Origin: AG2 sp036493735
Lineage (GTDB): Bacteria > Gemmatimonadota > Gemmatimonadetes > Gemmatimonadales > Gemmatimonadaceae
Assembly (NCBI GenBank): GCA_036493735.1
Contig: DASXPH010000083.1
Location: forward strand, 36,438 to 100,437
Length of the DNA: 64,000 nt
Reading direction: 5' to 3'
Each line of letters opens with the position of its first letter. The first letter of the stretch is position 1. Made by a program: the position numbers and the translations under genes. This document shows positions 10,169 to 19,289 of this stretch, in pieces. A model generated the notes under the pieces. The model did no database searches. It was not told the DNA's origin and was given only the letters and a program-made list of their open reading frames with translations.

Positions 10169-10867
10169 GTGACGCCGAACACGCTGGGGAGCTTCACCGC
10201 GGGCGCTCCGGCACCGGCGGTGCCCGAACTCGCGATTACGGTCGCGGACGCGTCGGCGGAGCCGCATGCGGCAGTGCCGACGCTACGCTTCACGCTGAAC
10301 ATCGACACGCGCACGCTCGTCCCGATCCGGGCGGCAACTCTAGTCGCGCAGCTTCGGATCGCGGCGGCGCGGCGCCCATATGATCGAGAGGAGCAGGTGC
10401 GGCTCGGCGAGGTGTTCGGCGCTCCCGAGCAATGGCGGAGCAGCCTGAGGAGCTTGTACTGGACGCACGCGACGATGGTGCTGCCACCATTCGAGACGCG
10501 AACAACCGCGGCGCTCCTCGTCCCCTGCACCTACGACTTCGACGTCGTGACCGCCAAGTATCTGCATGGCGTTCAGAGCGGCGACGTCCCGCTCGACTTT
10601 CTGTTCAGTGGCAGCGTGTTCTATGCCGATGATGAGGGAATGCTCAAGACCGCGCGGTTGAGCTGGGAGCTGGAAGCGGCGTATCGCTTGCCCCTCCAGG
10701 TCTGGAAAGGGATGATGGACGCCTACTTTCCCGACTCGGCGTGGCTCCGTGTGCGGCGCGAGGCATTCGATCGCCTGTACGCCTTCAAGATGGAGCATGG
10801 TCTCGCGACGTGGGAGCAGGCGATCGACGCGCTGCTGTCGAGCAGCACCAGGAAGAGCCGAGCATAA
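10169..10867 (+). CDS. DUF6084-type protein of group 1h hydrogenase operons
   Basis: About 232 residues from a GTG at 10169, chosen because it is the first start codon after the previous gene's stop and the sequence upstream in this frame does not look coding. The body is a beta-rich protein with a TLRFTLNIDT...VPIRAATLVAQLRI opening, a conserved RSLYWTHATMVLPPF segment near residue 95 and SAWLRVRREAFDRLYAFK near the end. I assign it to the DUF6084 family that accompanies group 1h hydrogenases. No signal peptide or metal motif. Function unknown; it may be a structural or membrane-docking partner of the enzyme. Confidence 0.72.
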   Translation: MTPNTLGSFTAGAPAPAVPELAITVADASAEPHAAVPTLRFTLNIDTRTLVPIRAATLVAQLRIAAARRPYDREEQVRLGEVFGAPEQWRSSLRSLYWTHATMVLPPFETRTTAALLVPCTYDFDVVTAKYLHGVQSGDVPLDFLFSGSVFYADDEGMLKTARLSWELEAAYRLPLQVWKGMMDAYFPDSAWLRVRREAFDRLYAFKMEHGLATWEQAIDALLSSSTRKSRA

Positions 10868-10869
10868 CG

Positions 10870-11883
10870 ATGGACGTCCTTGCCGAAGTCGCGCGGGCGC
10901 TACTCTATGAGGGGTATATCCTCTGGCCCTACCGCCGCAGTGCGCTGAAGAACCGGCAGCGCTGGACTTTCGGTGGCGTCTATCCACCCGCGTTCTCCGC
11001 CGCCAGCAGCGGAGTGGACCGCTCCAGGGTGACGGCGCAATGTCTGGTCGAAGCAAGCGAGCACTCTCGTCTCGACGTGACGCTGCGGTTTCTGCACGTC
11101 GTCTCGCGGCAGGCATTGCAAGGCAAGGCCGGCGAATGGAGGGCTGTCGATCACGTGACCGTGGACGACTCGACCGTTCTGTCCTGGGACGAGGCGGCGG
11201 AGCGTGAGCTCGCGATGTCGTTGCCCCTGTCGGCGGTCGGCGGTATGTCACGTGCCCCCATCGTAGTCGAGCCCGGAATGTCGCGCGAGGAGTTGCGCGC
11301 GGCAGATGGCACCATTGCGGGCGCGATCGAGCGACGGTGGGAATCACTCCGAGGTGAGATCACGGTGGCCGTCGAACCGCGAGGCCGCGAGCTGCCACTT
11401 CGCGTGACCGTTTGCATAACGAACAGCTCGCCCTTCGACTCCCTCGGGCGAGAGGAGGCCATCCGTCGGACTTTCGTCTCGGCGCACGCGGCGCTGCACG
11501 TCAACAATGGCGCGTTCGTCTCGATGCTCGAGCCGCCTGTGGCCTTCGCCGCCGAGGTCGCCGCCTGCCGGCAGGTCGGGCTCTGGCCCGTGCTTCTGGG
11601 CGAGGAGGGCAGTCGCGATACGATGCTGGCGTCACCGATCATTCTGTATGACTATCCACGCATCGCGCCGGAAAGCCCAGGCGACTTCTTCGATGGTGGC
11701 GAGATTGATCAGTTGCTCATCTTGAATACCCTGTCGATGACTGACGACGAGAAACGCGAGATGTACGGCACCGACCCCAAAGTGCGCCAGATTCTCGAGC
11801 GGTGTGCGGCGATGTCGCCCGACGCGCTGAGCGGTCTCCACGGCGCCATCAGGTCGTTCCGACCCGTCGATCGAGCGGAGTGA
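10870..11883 (+). CDS. Conserved hydrogenase-operon protein of unknown function
   Basis: A 337-residue protein beginning MDVLAEVARALLYEGYILWPYRRSA. The start lies two bases after the previous stop and excludes a non-coding upstream extension. It contains FGGVYPPAF near residue 36, a DDSTVLSWDEAAER segment near 98, and SPIILYDYPRIAPESPGDFFDG near 257. I know proteins of this form only as neighbours of actinobacterial-type hydrogenases. There is no signal peptide, membrane helix or cysteine cluster. Position between DUF6084 and the maturation protease indicates an assembly or accessory role. Confidence 0.65.
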   Translation: MDVLAEVARALLYEGYILWPYRRSALKNRQRWTFGGVYPPAFSAASSGVDRSRVTAQCLVEASEHSRLDVTLRFLHVVSRQALQGKAGEWRAVDHVTVDDSTVLSWDEAAERELAMSLPLSAVGGMSRAPIVVEPGMSREELRAADGTIAGAIERRWESLRGEITVAVEPRGRELPLRVTVCITNSSPFDSLGREEAIRRTFVSAHAALHVNNGAFVSMLEPPVAFAAEVAACRQVGLWPVLLGEEGSRDTMLASPIILYDYPRIAPESPGDFFDGGEIDQLLILNTLSMTDDEKREMYGTDPKVRQILERCAAMSPDALSGLHGAIRSFRPVDRAE

Positions 11884-11886
11884 CGC

Positions 11887-12783
11887 GTGACAGAGATCTG
11901 GAACGAGCTCCGCCGACCCGCGCCCGAATCAGTGACAGTCAATGGCGTCACACTGCGATCGGGAAGTCGTGTGCGGCTGTGCCCTCGCGCTCGTGGCGAC
12001 ATCCTCGATCAGGTCCTCGCCGGCCGAACTGCCGTCATCGAGGGGCTCGATGAGGGGCTCGACGGCATCATTCATGTCGGCGTCACGATCGAAGAAGACC
12101 CCGGCCGCGATCTCGGCGAAGGGCGATACCCCGGCCATCGCTTCTTCTTTGGGCTCGATGAGGTCGAGCCGATCGATGACGGGCTCAGTGCAGACGCGAG
12201 ACGTCCACGCATTCTCGTCGCCGGTATCGGGAACATCTTTCTCGCCGACGACGGATTCGGAGTCGCAGTCTCCCAGCAGCTCGCGATGCGGCCGTCGCGC
12301 GCCGGCGTCGACGTGCGGGACTTCGGAATTCGCGGCATGGACCTGGCCTATGCCATGCAGCGGGACTACGACGTCGTCATTCTCATCGACGCCGCCCAGC
12401 GCGGCGAGACTCCTGGCACGCTGTCGATCATCGACGCCCGCGTAGATGCCGAGGGCGATGCGGTTGTCGACACACATGGAATGGATCCGGTGAAGGTGCT
12501 CGCACTAGCGCGCGCGCTGGGACGCGTGCCGCCGCGCGTGCTGGTGCTCGCGTGCGAGCCCGAGCGCGTGCTGAGCAGTGAGCAGTGGGACGACATGTCC
12601 ATGACGATGAGCGATGTCGTCACACAGGCGGTTGCCGAAGCGGTCACGGTTTCGGAAACACTCATCGATCGGCTCATCGCCGAGGTCACGGCGCTCGATG
12701 CGTCGAGCCGCGCCGCATACACATCCGCGGACACGTCGAACACTCCTGGGGAGATCACACATGGACAGCAACACGGCAATTGA
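11887..12783 (+). CDS. Hydrogenase maturation protease with extra N-terminal domain
   Basis: Endopeptidase of the HybD/HupD (M52) type that trims the C-terminal propeptide of HhyL. The protease core starts near residue 113 with ILVAGIGNIFLADDGFG; the Asp residues in DDGFG and IDAAQRG and the later HGMDP match the nickel-sensing site of the family. About 105 residues precede the core and form a separate module (SRVRLCPR...AVIEGL...VTIEEDPGRD) not found in HybD itself but common in the group 1h version. It starts with GTG three bases after the previous gene and overlaps the next small gene by 23 bases. Confidence 0.9.
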   Translation: MTEIWNELRRPAPESVTVNGVTLRSGSRVRLCPRARGDILDQVLAGRTAVIEGLDEGLDGIIHVGVTIEEDPGRDLGEGRYPGHRFFFGLDEVEPIDDGLSADARRPRILVAGIGNIFLADDGFGVAVSQQLAMRPSRAGVDVRDFGIRGMDLAYAMQRDYDVVILIDAAQRGETPGTLSIIDARVDAEGDAVVDTHGMDPVKVLALARALGRVPPRVLVLACEPERVLSSEQWDDMSMTMSDVVTQAVAEAVTVSETLIDRLIAEVTALDASSRAAYTSADTSNTPGEITHGQQHGN

Positions 12784-12940
12784 GACTCGGCGGGAACGAA
12801 ACACATCGGTGAGCTCGGAGTCCGGCGGCGGCCTTTCGGTGCAGCGGATCATTCTGTTCGGTGCGGCCGTCGGTCTCGCCGCGTTCGCTCTGAAGCAGAT
12901 GCCGGATCTTCGCCGCTACCTCAAGCTTCGCTCGATGTGA
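12761..12940 (+). CDS. Small single-helix membrane protein (DUF6893 type)
   Basis: A 59-residue protein read from ATG at 12761. It has a polar N-terminus and then one membrane helix, IILFGAAVGLAAFALKQM, ending in the basic tail DLRRYLKLRSM. The tail ending in RYL(K/R)xRSM is what I know from the tiny DUF6893 proteins in high-affinity hydrogenase operons. It overlaps the protease gene by 23 bases and the SIS gene by four (the GTG of the latter lies in ATGTGA). A likely job is anchoring soluble HhySL or an accessory protein at the membrane, which would matter because HhyS has no membrane signal; this is inference. Confidence 0.75.
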   Translation: MDSNTAIETRRERNTSVSSESGGGLSVQRIILFGAAVGLAAFALKQMPDLRRYLKLRSM

Positions 12941-14199
12941 CGGTAACCGGCTCCTCGCCAGATCTTCGCGAGCCTGACGCCGACGCCCCGCGAACTATCG
13001 GCGACGAGGCGCTGGCGGCGCTGGCGCGGTCGCTCGTCGACAAGCGAACGCAAGTCGTTAGGCCCTTTTTCGAAGCCGAGGCTGGTCGCATCGCGCGGCT
13101 GTGTCACCGAATGGCCGAGCGCTTCGTCCGCGGCGCCCGGCTGATCGCGATCGGTCAGTCGCCAGCCGCGCGCTCCGATGTATGTCATATCGCCGTCGAG
13201 TTCGTGCATCCGGTCATTGTCGGGAAGCGCGCGCTCCCAGCACTGGGGGTGACGGCATCTGGCGGACCGATCACCGCGCAGCTCGCGCTGCTTGCCCGGC
13301 CGGCCGACATCGTCGTTGCCTTCGCCGATTCGTCGGCGCCGCGAGACGACATCGGCGCCGCAATTGCCGCGGCGCGACAGGCCGGTTGCCTAACCGTCGC
13401 GTTCGAACCGATGGGGGCCGAGTGGGAATGCGCGCCGCCCACCGACGACTCATTCCTCGCGCAGGAGATCGTCGAGACGTTGTACCATGTGCTCTGGGAG
13501 CTCGTTCATGTCTTCTTCGAGCACCAAGGACTGCTCGAGGGTAGCCAGCGTGCTACGCACGCCGCCGGCGCGTCCAGCTTCCTGTACCCGTTTCTCGCAC
13601 GCGAGGAGCACGATCTCGAGCGTGTACTCGACGACGTGGCGCGATCGGTCGTGATGAAGTCCGAGGAAGTGACGTCGCTTCGCCAACGCGCGTTCGACGA
13701 AAGCGCGCCCGCAGTGTACGCCGCCGCCCGAACGGTTCGCGCCGCCTTCGCACGCGGCGGTGCGCTGTTGGTCTTTGGTAATGGCGGATCGGCGACCGAC
13801 GCGATGGACGCCGCTGCCGACTATCGCTTTCCGCCGAGCGGCTGGACGCGACGCCCGACGATGGATCTCACCGAGGACTCCGGCATACTCACGGCGATTG
13901 CCAACGACATCGGGCCGGATGCCATCTTTGCCCGTCAGATCATCGCCTACGGACGTACCGGCGACGTCGCCATGGCATTCACGACGAGCGGCAACTCGCG
14001 CAACATCATTCAAGCGCTCGCGGAGGCACGCCGTCGATCCGTCGGCACGATCGCGTTCGTCGGCTACGACGGTGGCGAGATCGCCGCACGACAGCTCGCC
14101 GACCACGTGATCCTCGTCCCCTCGCAGTACGTGCCACGGATCCAGGAGGCGCAAGCGACGATGCATCACGTGCTTCGCGAGTTGGTGGAGGCGAACTAG
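12937..14199 (+). CDS. Tandem SIS-domain (GmhA-like) protein
   Basis: 420 residues with two sugar-isomerase (SIS) folds. The first (about 30-190) is divergent, with VTASGGPITAQL and FADSSAPRDDIG. The second (about 230-420) resembles phosphoheptose isomerase, with LLVFGNGGSATDAMDAAADY and FTTSGNSRNIIQALAEA. GTG start overlaps the DUF6893 stop. SIS genes of this type occur in other group 1h/hyp clusters, where their purpose is unknown; a phosphosugar ligand is expected from the family, but a link to hydrogenase maturation is not established. It ends the rightward operon and converges with the gene that follows. Confidence 0.8.
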   Translation: MTVTGSSPDLREPDADAPRTIGDEALAALARSLVDKRTQVVRPFFEAEAGRIARLCHRMAERFVRGARLIAIGQSPAARSDVCHIAVEFVHPVIVGKRALPALGVTASGGPITAQLALLARPADIVVAFADSSAPRDDIGAAIAAARQAGCLTVAFEPMGAEWECAPPTDDSFLAQEIVETLYHVLWELVHVFFEHQGLLEGSQRATHAAGASSFLYPFLAREEHDLERVLDDVARSVVMKSEEVTSLRQRAFDESAPAVYAAARTVRAAFARGGALLVFGNGGSATDAMDAAADYRFPPSGWTRRPTMDLTEDSGILTAIANDIGPDAIFARQIIAYGRTGDVAMAFTTSGNSRNIIQALAEARRRSVGTIAFVGYDGGEIAARQLADHVILVPSQYVPRIQEAQATMHHVLRELVEAN

Positions 14200-14209
14200 G
14201 CCTTAGCGA

Positions 14210-15646
14210 CTAGTCCCTAACCTTCTGTTCGAACACTTCGTCGAGCGCGGTCTTTGCCGCGTGATAGCCGCACATACCATGGACGCCGCCGCCGGGCGGT
14301 GTCGAAGAGGAGCAGAGGTACAGCCCGCGCACTGGTGTCTTGTACGGATTCCAGCGCATTGCCGGACGGAAAAAGAGCTGACGCAAGGTGTTGGCACCCT
14401 GGCCAATGTCTCCGCCAACGAGATTGGGATTGTGCGCCTCCAACTCCGCTGTCGTCATCACGTGACGCGCAAGGACATGATCGCGGAAGCCTGGTGCAAA
14501 GCGCTCGATCTGTGCTTCGATCCTGGGCAGCATGTCCACCGTCGATCCCGATGGAACGTGACAATAGCCCCAGAGCGTGTGCGCATCGCCAGGGGCACGA
14601 CTCCGATCGAACAGACTGGGTTGCGCCAGTAGAACCGTCGGATGTTCGGGATGCTCCCCGCGCGCGACGGCCGCTTCGCTCGCGGCGAACTCGTCGAATG
14701 TGCCGCCGAGGTGAAGCGTTCCCGCCTGACGACACTCTTCGGCGCGCCACGGCACTGGCTCCGCCAAGGCCCAATCGACCTTGAACACGCCCGGTCCGTA
14801 CGCGAAGCGGGCGAGTGCTCGCTGGTATCTCGCGGGCAGCGCGCCATCCGCTATCCGTAGCAGTTGACGAGGCGTGACGTCGAGCAGTATCGCGCGCGCA
14901 TTGGGCAGCTCGGCGAGCGACCGCACGGGCGTCCCCGTTTCGATGTGGCCGCCGAGTTGAGTAAAGTACGAACCGAGCGCTGCCGCGATCTTACCCGATC
15001 CACCGGCAGGAATGGGCCATCCGGCGTGATGACACGCCGCGGCGAGGACCATCGCGATCGCTGACGTCCCGGCATGCGTGAGTGGCTGCATCGCATGGCC
15101 GGCGATGCCTCCGAACAGCGCGCGTGCACGCGCACCGGAGAACTGCCGATGTGCCAGCCAACTCGCGGGAGCGATGCCGTGCATCGCGAAGCGCGACATC
15201 AAGAAGGGATGTCGCGGCAGGTGAAGCGGCCCAAGAATGTCCGGCGCTAGCGAACGCCAGCGTCGTGCGAATGGTGACATGAGCGACCGATACGCGTGTT
15301 CGTCCTCCCCAAGCGATCGCGAGGTCTGCTCGATGTCCCGCGTGAGCGTCGCAGGAGGGCCGCTGTCGAGCGGATGCGCGAGCGAGATGGGCGGCTCGAT
15401 CCACGACAGGCCGTGCTGCTGGAGCGGTAGCGTCGGCCAGAACGGCGAGGCCACGGCCAACGGATGCACGGCGGAACACACGTCGTGGGCGAAGCCAGGG
15501 AGTGTGAGCTCTTCTGTCCGGGTTCCGCCGCCAATCGTGCCGGCACCTTCGATCAACTGGACCGACAGGCCAGCCTGCGCGAGCACGATCGCGGCGGAGA
15601 ATCCATTGGGGCCGGAGCCGACGACGACGGCATCGGGCGCACTCAT
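14210..15646 (-). CDS. Phytoene-desaturase-like FAD oxidoreductase
   Basis: About 478 residues. The N-terminal VVVGSGPNGFSAAIVLAQAG is a Rossmann GxGxxG FAD site followed at about residue 33 by E in LIEGAGTIGGG, and the C-terminal GLYLCSSSTPPGGGVHGMCGY segment is typical of the family. Members include carotenoid desaturases and poorly characterised polyprenyl or lipid oxidoreductases; no carotenoid genes are nearby, so the substrate is unknown. I prefer ATG 15646 (MSAPDAVVVG), although the frame is open to a GTG at 15676. It is convergent with the SIS gene and divergent from actA. Confidence 0.82.
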   Translation of the reverse strand: MSAPDAVVVGSGPNGFSAAIVLAQAGLSVQLIEGAGTIGGGTRTEELTLPGFAHDVCSAVHPLAVASPFWPTLPLQQHGLSWIEPPISLAHPLDSGPPATLTRDIEQTSRSLGEDEHAYRSLMSPFARRWRSLAPDILGPLHLPRHPFLMSRFAMHGIAPASWLAHRQFSGARARALFGGIAGHAMQPLTHAGTSAIAMVLAAACHHAGWPIPAGGSGKIAAALGSYFTQLGGHIETGTPVRSLAELPNARAILLDVTPRQLLRIADGALPARYQRALARFAYGPGVFKVDWALAEPVPWRAEECRQAGTLHLGGTFDEFAASEAAVARGEHPEHPTVLLAQPSLFDRSRAPGDAHTLWGYCHVPSGSTVDMLPRIEAQIERFAPGFRDHVLARHVMTTAELEAHNPNLVGGDIGQGANTLRQLFFRPAMRWNPYKTPVRGLYLCSSSTPPGGGVHGMCGYHAAKTALDEVFEQKVRD

Positions 15647-15744
15647 AGTCGCGCTGGGTCTCCGCAACTCGCGCACGATTGTCGTATGAGACGGACGCTA
15701 TTCGGCGCGATGTATGCTGGCCCAATGGTTCTCTTTTGCATTCT

Positions 15745-16395
15745 ATGCCTGCACTGTTTTCGCCCCGTGCTACAATCATAGCACGAAGCCTGTTGTCTGC
15801 CTGCGTCGTGTTAGTGATTGCTGTTCCGTCGCTCGCCATGCTCTGGGTTCGGACTTCCTGGGCGCGCGGCGAGAGTTCGCCCGTCGTGCAGCCGATTGCC
15901 TTCGATCATCGGCTCCATGCGGGACCATTCCGTATCGACTGTCGCTACTGTCATAGCGGCGCCGACCGCAGCGAATGGGCCGGCCTGCCGTCGACGCAGC
16001 AGTGTGTCTCCTGCCACACGCCGCTCTGGATGTCGTCCTCCATGCTGGCGCCCGTGCGAAGCAGCGTCCAGACGCGGCGCCCCATTCATTGGAGGCGGGT
16101 GACGCAGCTTCCGGATTTCGTCTATTTCGATCACGCGATCCACGTGAACAAGGGCGTGGGGTGCGAGACCTGTCACGGCCGAGTCGATCAGATGGCCCAG
16201 GTGAGGCAGGTAGCACCCCTGACGATGACGTGGTGTGTCGAATGCCATCGCAATCCAACGCCGAACTTGCGCCCGGTCGAGGCGGTGACGGCAATGGGCT
16301 GGGCGCCGCCCGCTCGTTCTGATTCGTTAGGCGCTGAGCTCGCGGCGCGCTATCACGTGCGGCCGCTCGTCAATTGTTCCACCTGCCATCGATAG
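15745..16395 (+). CDS. actA: ActA, pentaheme c of alternative complex III
   Basis: Membrane-anchored multiheme cytochrome of the quinol:electron-acceptor oxidoreductase. Five CxxCH heme sites are present: CRYCH, CVSCH, CETCH, CVECH and the C-terminal CSTCH. An N-terminal membrane helix (SLLSACVVLVIAVPSLAML) follows MPALFSPRATIIAR; I therefore start at ATG 15745 rather than the longer frame from 15679. Its partners actB to actF follow with overlaps, so this is the first gene of the act operon. CGTTAGGC occurs at 16325. Confidence 0.93.
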   Translation: MPALFSPRATIIARSLLSACVVLVIAVPSLAMLWVRTSWARGESSPVVQPIAFDHRLHAGPFRIDCRYCHSGADRSEWAGLPSTQQCVSCHTPLWMSSSMLAPVRSSVQTRRPIHWRRVTQLPDFVYFDHAIHVNKGVGCETCHGRVDQMAQVRQVAPLTMTWCVECHRNPTPNLRPVEAVTAMGWAPPARSDSLGAELAARYHVRPLVNCSTCHR

Positions 16396-16400
16396 GCATC

Positions 16401-19289
16401 GTGCCAAAATACGACCGCTGGCTCGAGTTTCCCGAAGGAGTAGCGTCGGAGCCGGACGCCCTGTCGCGACGGGACTTCGTGAGCCTGGTCGGCGCGAGCA
16501 TCGCGCTCGCGGGACTCACCGGCTGCGTTCGCAAACCCGATCGCGAGATTCTCTCCTACATCGACACGCCGCCGGAAGTAGTCCCGGGACAACCGCTGCA
16601 TTACGCCACGTCGATGACGATCGATGGCTACGCGACGGGCCTCATCGTCGAGAGCCATGAGGGGCGTCCCACAAAGATCGAGGGAAACCCGGATCATCCG
16701 GCAAGCCTCGGCGCGTCCGGTATCCTCGAGCAGGCGTCCGTGTTGCAGCTCTACGATCCGCATCGCGCGAAAGCGCCGCGTGCCGGTCGGACCACGACGA
16801 CTCTGGACGCGGTGCGCGCGGCACTTGCGCCGCCGGCGCTGACTCGGCGCGTCGGTGCGCGAGGTGCGGGTTTGCGACTGCTTCTCGAGCCGACGTCGTC
16901 GCCACTGATCGCGTCGCTGTTGAACGAGGTGCGTACCCGCTATCCAGACGCGGCAATCTTCTACCTCGCGGCGCTCGAAAGCCCGTCTTCGATTATCGCC
17001 GCGCGCTCGACGCTCGGCGCGCCACTCGCGCCCCAATACGATTTTTCGCAGGCCGACGCCATCGTTTCGCTCGACGCCGACTTTCTGACGTCAGGCCCCT
17101 TTCATCTCCGACACGCCGCGGACTTCGGGGCACGCCGTAGACGATCACCGGCCGCCCAGCTGTATATGGCCGAGACGGCACCCTCGCCCACGAGCACGCT
17201 CGCTGACCGCCGAATCGCTCTCTCGCCGTCGGGCATTGCGCGCATTGCCGCGGCATTGCTCGACGCTGTCCAATCACCAAACGCGACTGCGTCGTTAGGC
17301 GAGGTGCCGCTCTCCGAGCCCGAACGAGCGTGGGTCGCTGCCGTCGAGCGGACACTGGGCGTCCATCGCGGCCGATCCATTGTCCTCGCCGGGCCACGGC
17401 AGCCGCAGGAGGTCCACGCGATCGCGTACGCGCTCAACGATGCGCTCGGCAATGTCGGTCATACCACGTGGTATTCGCCGCCGGCCGTTCTCGACGCGGG
17501 CGAGCAGAGTCATGACCCAGCGGCGTTCGCCGCATCGCTCGAGCAGGGCGCCGACACACTGCTCATTTGCGACGTCAACGTATGTTATGCCGCCCCCGCC
17601 GACCTGGACATGGCTCGCCACGTTAGCGCCGTGCCCAACGGCATGTACCTGGGTGCTTACGAGGATGAGACGGCGCGTACGACCGCGTGGCACGTGCCGG
17701 CGTCGCACTATCTCGAGAGCTGGGGCGACGCACGAGCCTACGACGGAACGCTCTCGCTCGTGCAACCGCTCATCGCGCCCCTCTATCAAAGCCTGAGCGT
17801 CGCCGAGCTGCTCGGGGCACTGGCCGGTCTCGGTACGGTAAACGTCCACGACCTGCTCACCAAGGAGTGGGGCCACCAACATGCTGGAGCTGACGCCGCG
17901 ACGGCATGGAATGACGCGCTGCGGCGCGGCGTCGTGACTGACTCGAGCTCCCAGCGGTCGACGCCAGCCGTGAATCGACCCGCGGCGTTGGATGCGCGTC
18001 GCTCCATTGCCCCACAGACGGCGGCGCCCAACGGCATCGAAGTCGTCTTTGCGCCGAGTCACGGTGTACACGATGGACGATTCGCGAACAATCCCTGGCT
18101 CCAGGAGCTCCCGGATCCCATCACGAAGCTCACCTGGGACAACGCCGCCCTCGTGGCACCCGCCCTTGCCGCCACTCACGATATCCAGACTGGCCGAGTC
18201 GTTAGGCTGGCGGTCGGGCCGGCGTCGCTTGACATACCGGCCCTCGTGGTGCCAGGCCATGCAGCCGACGTGGTGACGCTCATCATGGGCTACGGCCGTG
18301 ACGGCGCCGAATCCACCGCGCGTGGCGTCGGTGTCGACGCGAATCGCCTCCGCACCGGGCGAGCTCCCTTTGCCGCGAGCGGTGCGCGCCTGGTGCGGAC
18401 CGGCGATCATCATGCTCTCGCCATCACGCAGAGTCATTGGACGACCGAAGGTCGCGCGCCAAGTATCCTCGGTCAGGCGCCGGCGAATGGAGAGACCCAT
18501 GCGACGACGAAACGTAGGCGGCCTCTCACACTCTACGAACCGAAGGCGCCATCGTCCACGGGATTTGGCGCCGATCAGTGGGCAATGACGATTGACCTCG
18601 ACCTCTGCACCGGCTGCAGCGCGTGCGTCGTCGCCTGTCAGGCGGAGAACAACATCCCCGTAGTCGGCAAACAGGGAGTGCTGGAGAGCCGCGAGATGCA
18701 CTGGCTGCGCATCGATCGTTATGTCGACGGCAACGAGTCGGCGCCGCGCTTCGAGACGCAGCCGATGCTCTGCCAACATTGCGAGAAAGCGCCGTGCGAG
18801 TACGTCTGCCCGGTAAACGCGACCGTGCACAGCGATGACGGCCTGAATGAAATGGTCTACAACCGCTGCGTCGGCACGCGCTTCTGCTCCAACAACTGCC
18901 CGTACAAGGTGCGCCGCTTCAACTGGTTCGACTACAACGACGAGCTGGCCGAGACCGAACGCATGGCGAAGAATCCGTCGGTGACGGTGCGTGAGCGCGG
19001 CGTGATGGAGAAATGCACTTTCTGCGTGCAGCGCATCCGACGCGCGCAGATCGACAGCGAGCTCGCGCACGAGCCGCACGTTCGGTCGGTGATGACGGCG
19101 TGCCAGCAGTCGTGTCCGACGCGCGCGATCGTCTTCGGCTCACTCACACAGCCCGAGAGCGAGGTCGTCCGCCTCACGAACGACTCGCGCGCGTTCAGCG
19201 CGCTCGAGGAGCTGGGCACCGTGCCGCGCGTCCGCTACCTGCGACGGTCGAGCGACTCCAGTCCCGCGACGGACGGGGGCCGCTCGTGA
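16401..19289 (+). CDS. actB: ActB, molybdopterin-like/Fe-S subunit of alternative complex III
   Basis: A 962-residue two-part protein. The N-terminus carries a Tat motif (SRRDFVSLVGAS) and a lipobox-like LTGC near residue 38. Residues about 60-700 form the molybdopterin-oxidoreductase-like domain, which in this complex holds no cofactor. From about residue 735 a ferredoxin-type domain follows with CTGCSACVVACQ, CQHCEKAPCEYVC, CVGTRFCSNNC and CTFCVQRI...CQQSC, enough for the expected three 4Fe-4S and one 3Fe-4S cluster. GTG 16401 is the preferred start because it is just after the actA stop; an ATG at 16374 would overlap actA. Exact CGTTAGGC octamers at 17293 and 18200. Confidence 0.93.
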   Translation: MPKYDRWLEFPEGVASEPDALSRRDFVSLVGASIALAGLTGCVRKPDREILSYIDTPPEVVPGQPLHYATSMTIDGYATGLIVESHEGRPTKIEGNPDHPASLGASGILEQASVLQLYDPHRAKAPRAGRTTTTLDAVRAALAPPALTRRVGARGAGLRLLLEPTSSPLIASLLNEVRTRYPDAAIFYLAALESPSSIIAARSTLGAPLAPQYDFSQADAIVSLDADFLTSGPFHLRHAADFGARRRRSPAAQLYMAETAPSPTSTLADRRIALSPSGIARIAAALLDAVQSPNATASLGEVPLSEPERAWVAAVERTLGVHRGRSIVLAGPRQPQEVHAIAYALNDALGNVGHTTWYSPPAVLDAGEQSHDPAAFAASLEQGADTLLICDVNVCYAAPADLDMARHVSAVPNGMYLGAYEDETARTTAWHVPASHYLESWGDARAYDGTLSLVQPLIAPLYQSLSVAELLGALAGLGTVNVHDLLTKEWGHQHAGADAATAWNDALRRGVVTDSSSQRSTPAVNRPAALDARRSIAPQTAAPNGIEVVFAPSHGVHDGRFANNPWLQELPDPITKLTWDNAALVAPALAATHDIQTGRVVRLAVGPASLDIPALVVPGHAADVVTLIMGYGRDGAESTARGVGVDANRLRTGRAPFAASGARLVRTGDHHALAITQSHWTTEGRAPSILGQAPANGETHATTKRRRPLTLYEPKAPSSTGFGADQWAMTIDLDLCTGCSACVVACQAENNIPVVGKQGVLESREMHWLRIDRYVDGNESAPRFETQPMLCQHCEKAPCEYVCPVNATVHSDDGLNEMVYNRCVGTRFCSNNCPYKVRRFNWFDYNDELAETERMAKNPSVTVRERGVMEKCTFCVQRIRRAQIDSELAHEPHVRSVMTACQQSCPTRAIVFGSLTQPESEVVRLTNDSRAFSALEELGTVPRVRYLRRSSDSSPATDGGRS

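Noticed and set aside
13388..13395. GCCTAACC, GCCTAACT (19732) and GGTTAGGC (61635) as further octamer copies
   Set aside because: One mismatch in the first position (read as the motif); left out of the count to keep it strict.
15679..15718. TTGTCG and TATGCT as an actA promoter
   Set aside because: The spacing (28 bases) is too long for a sigma-70-type promoter.
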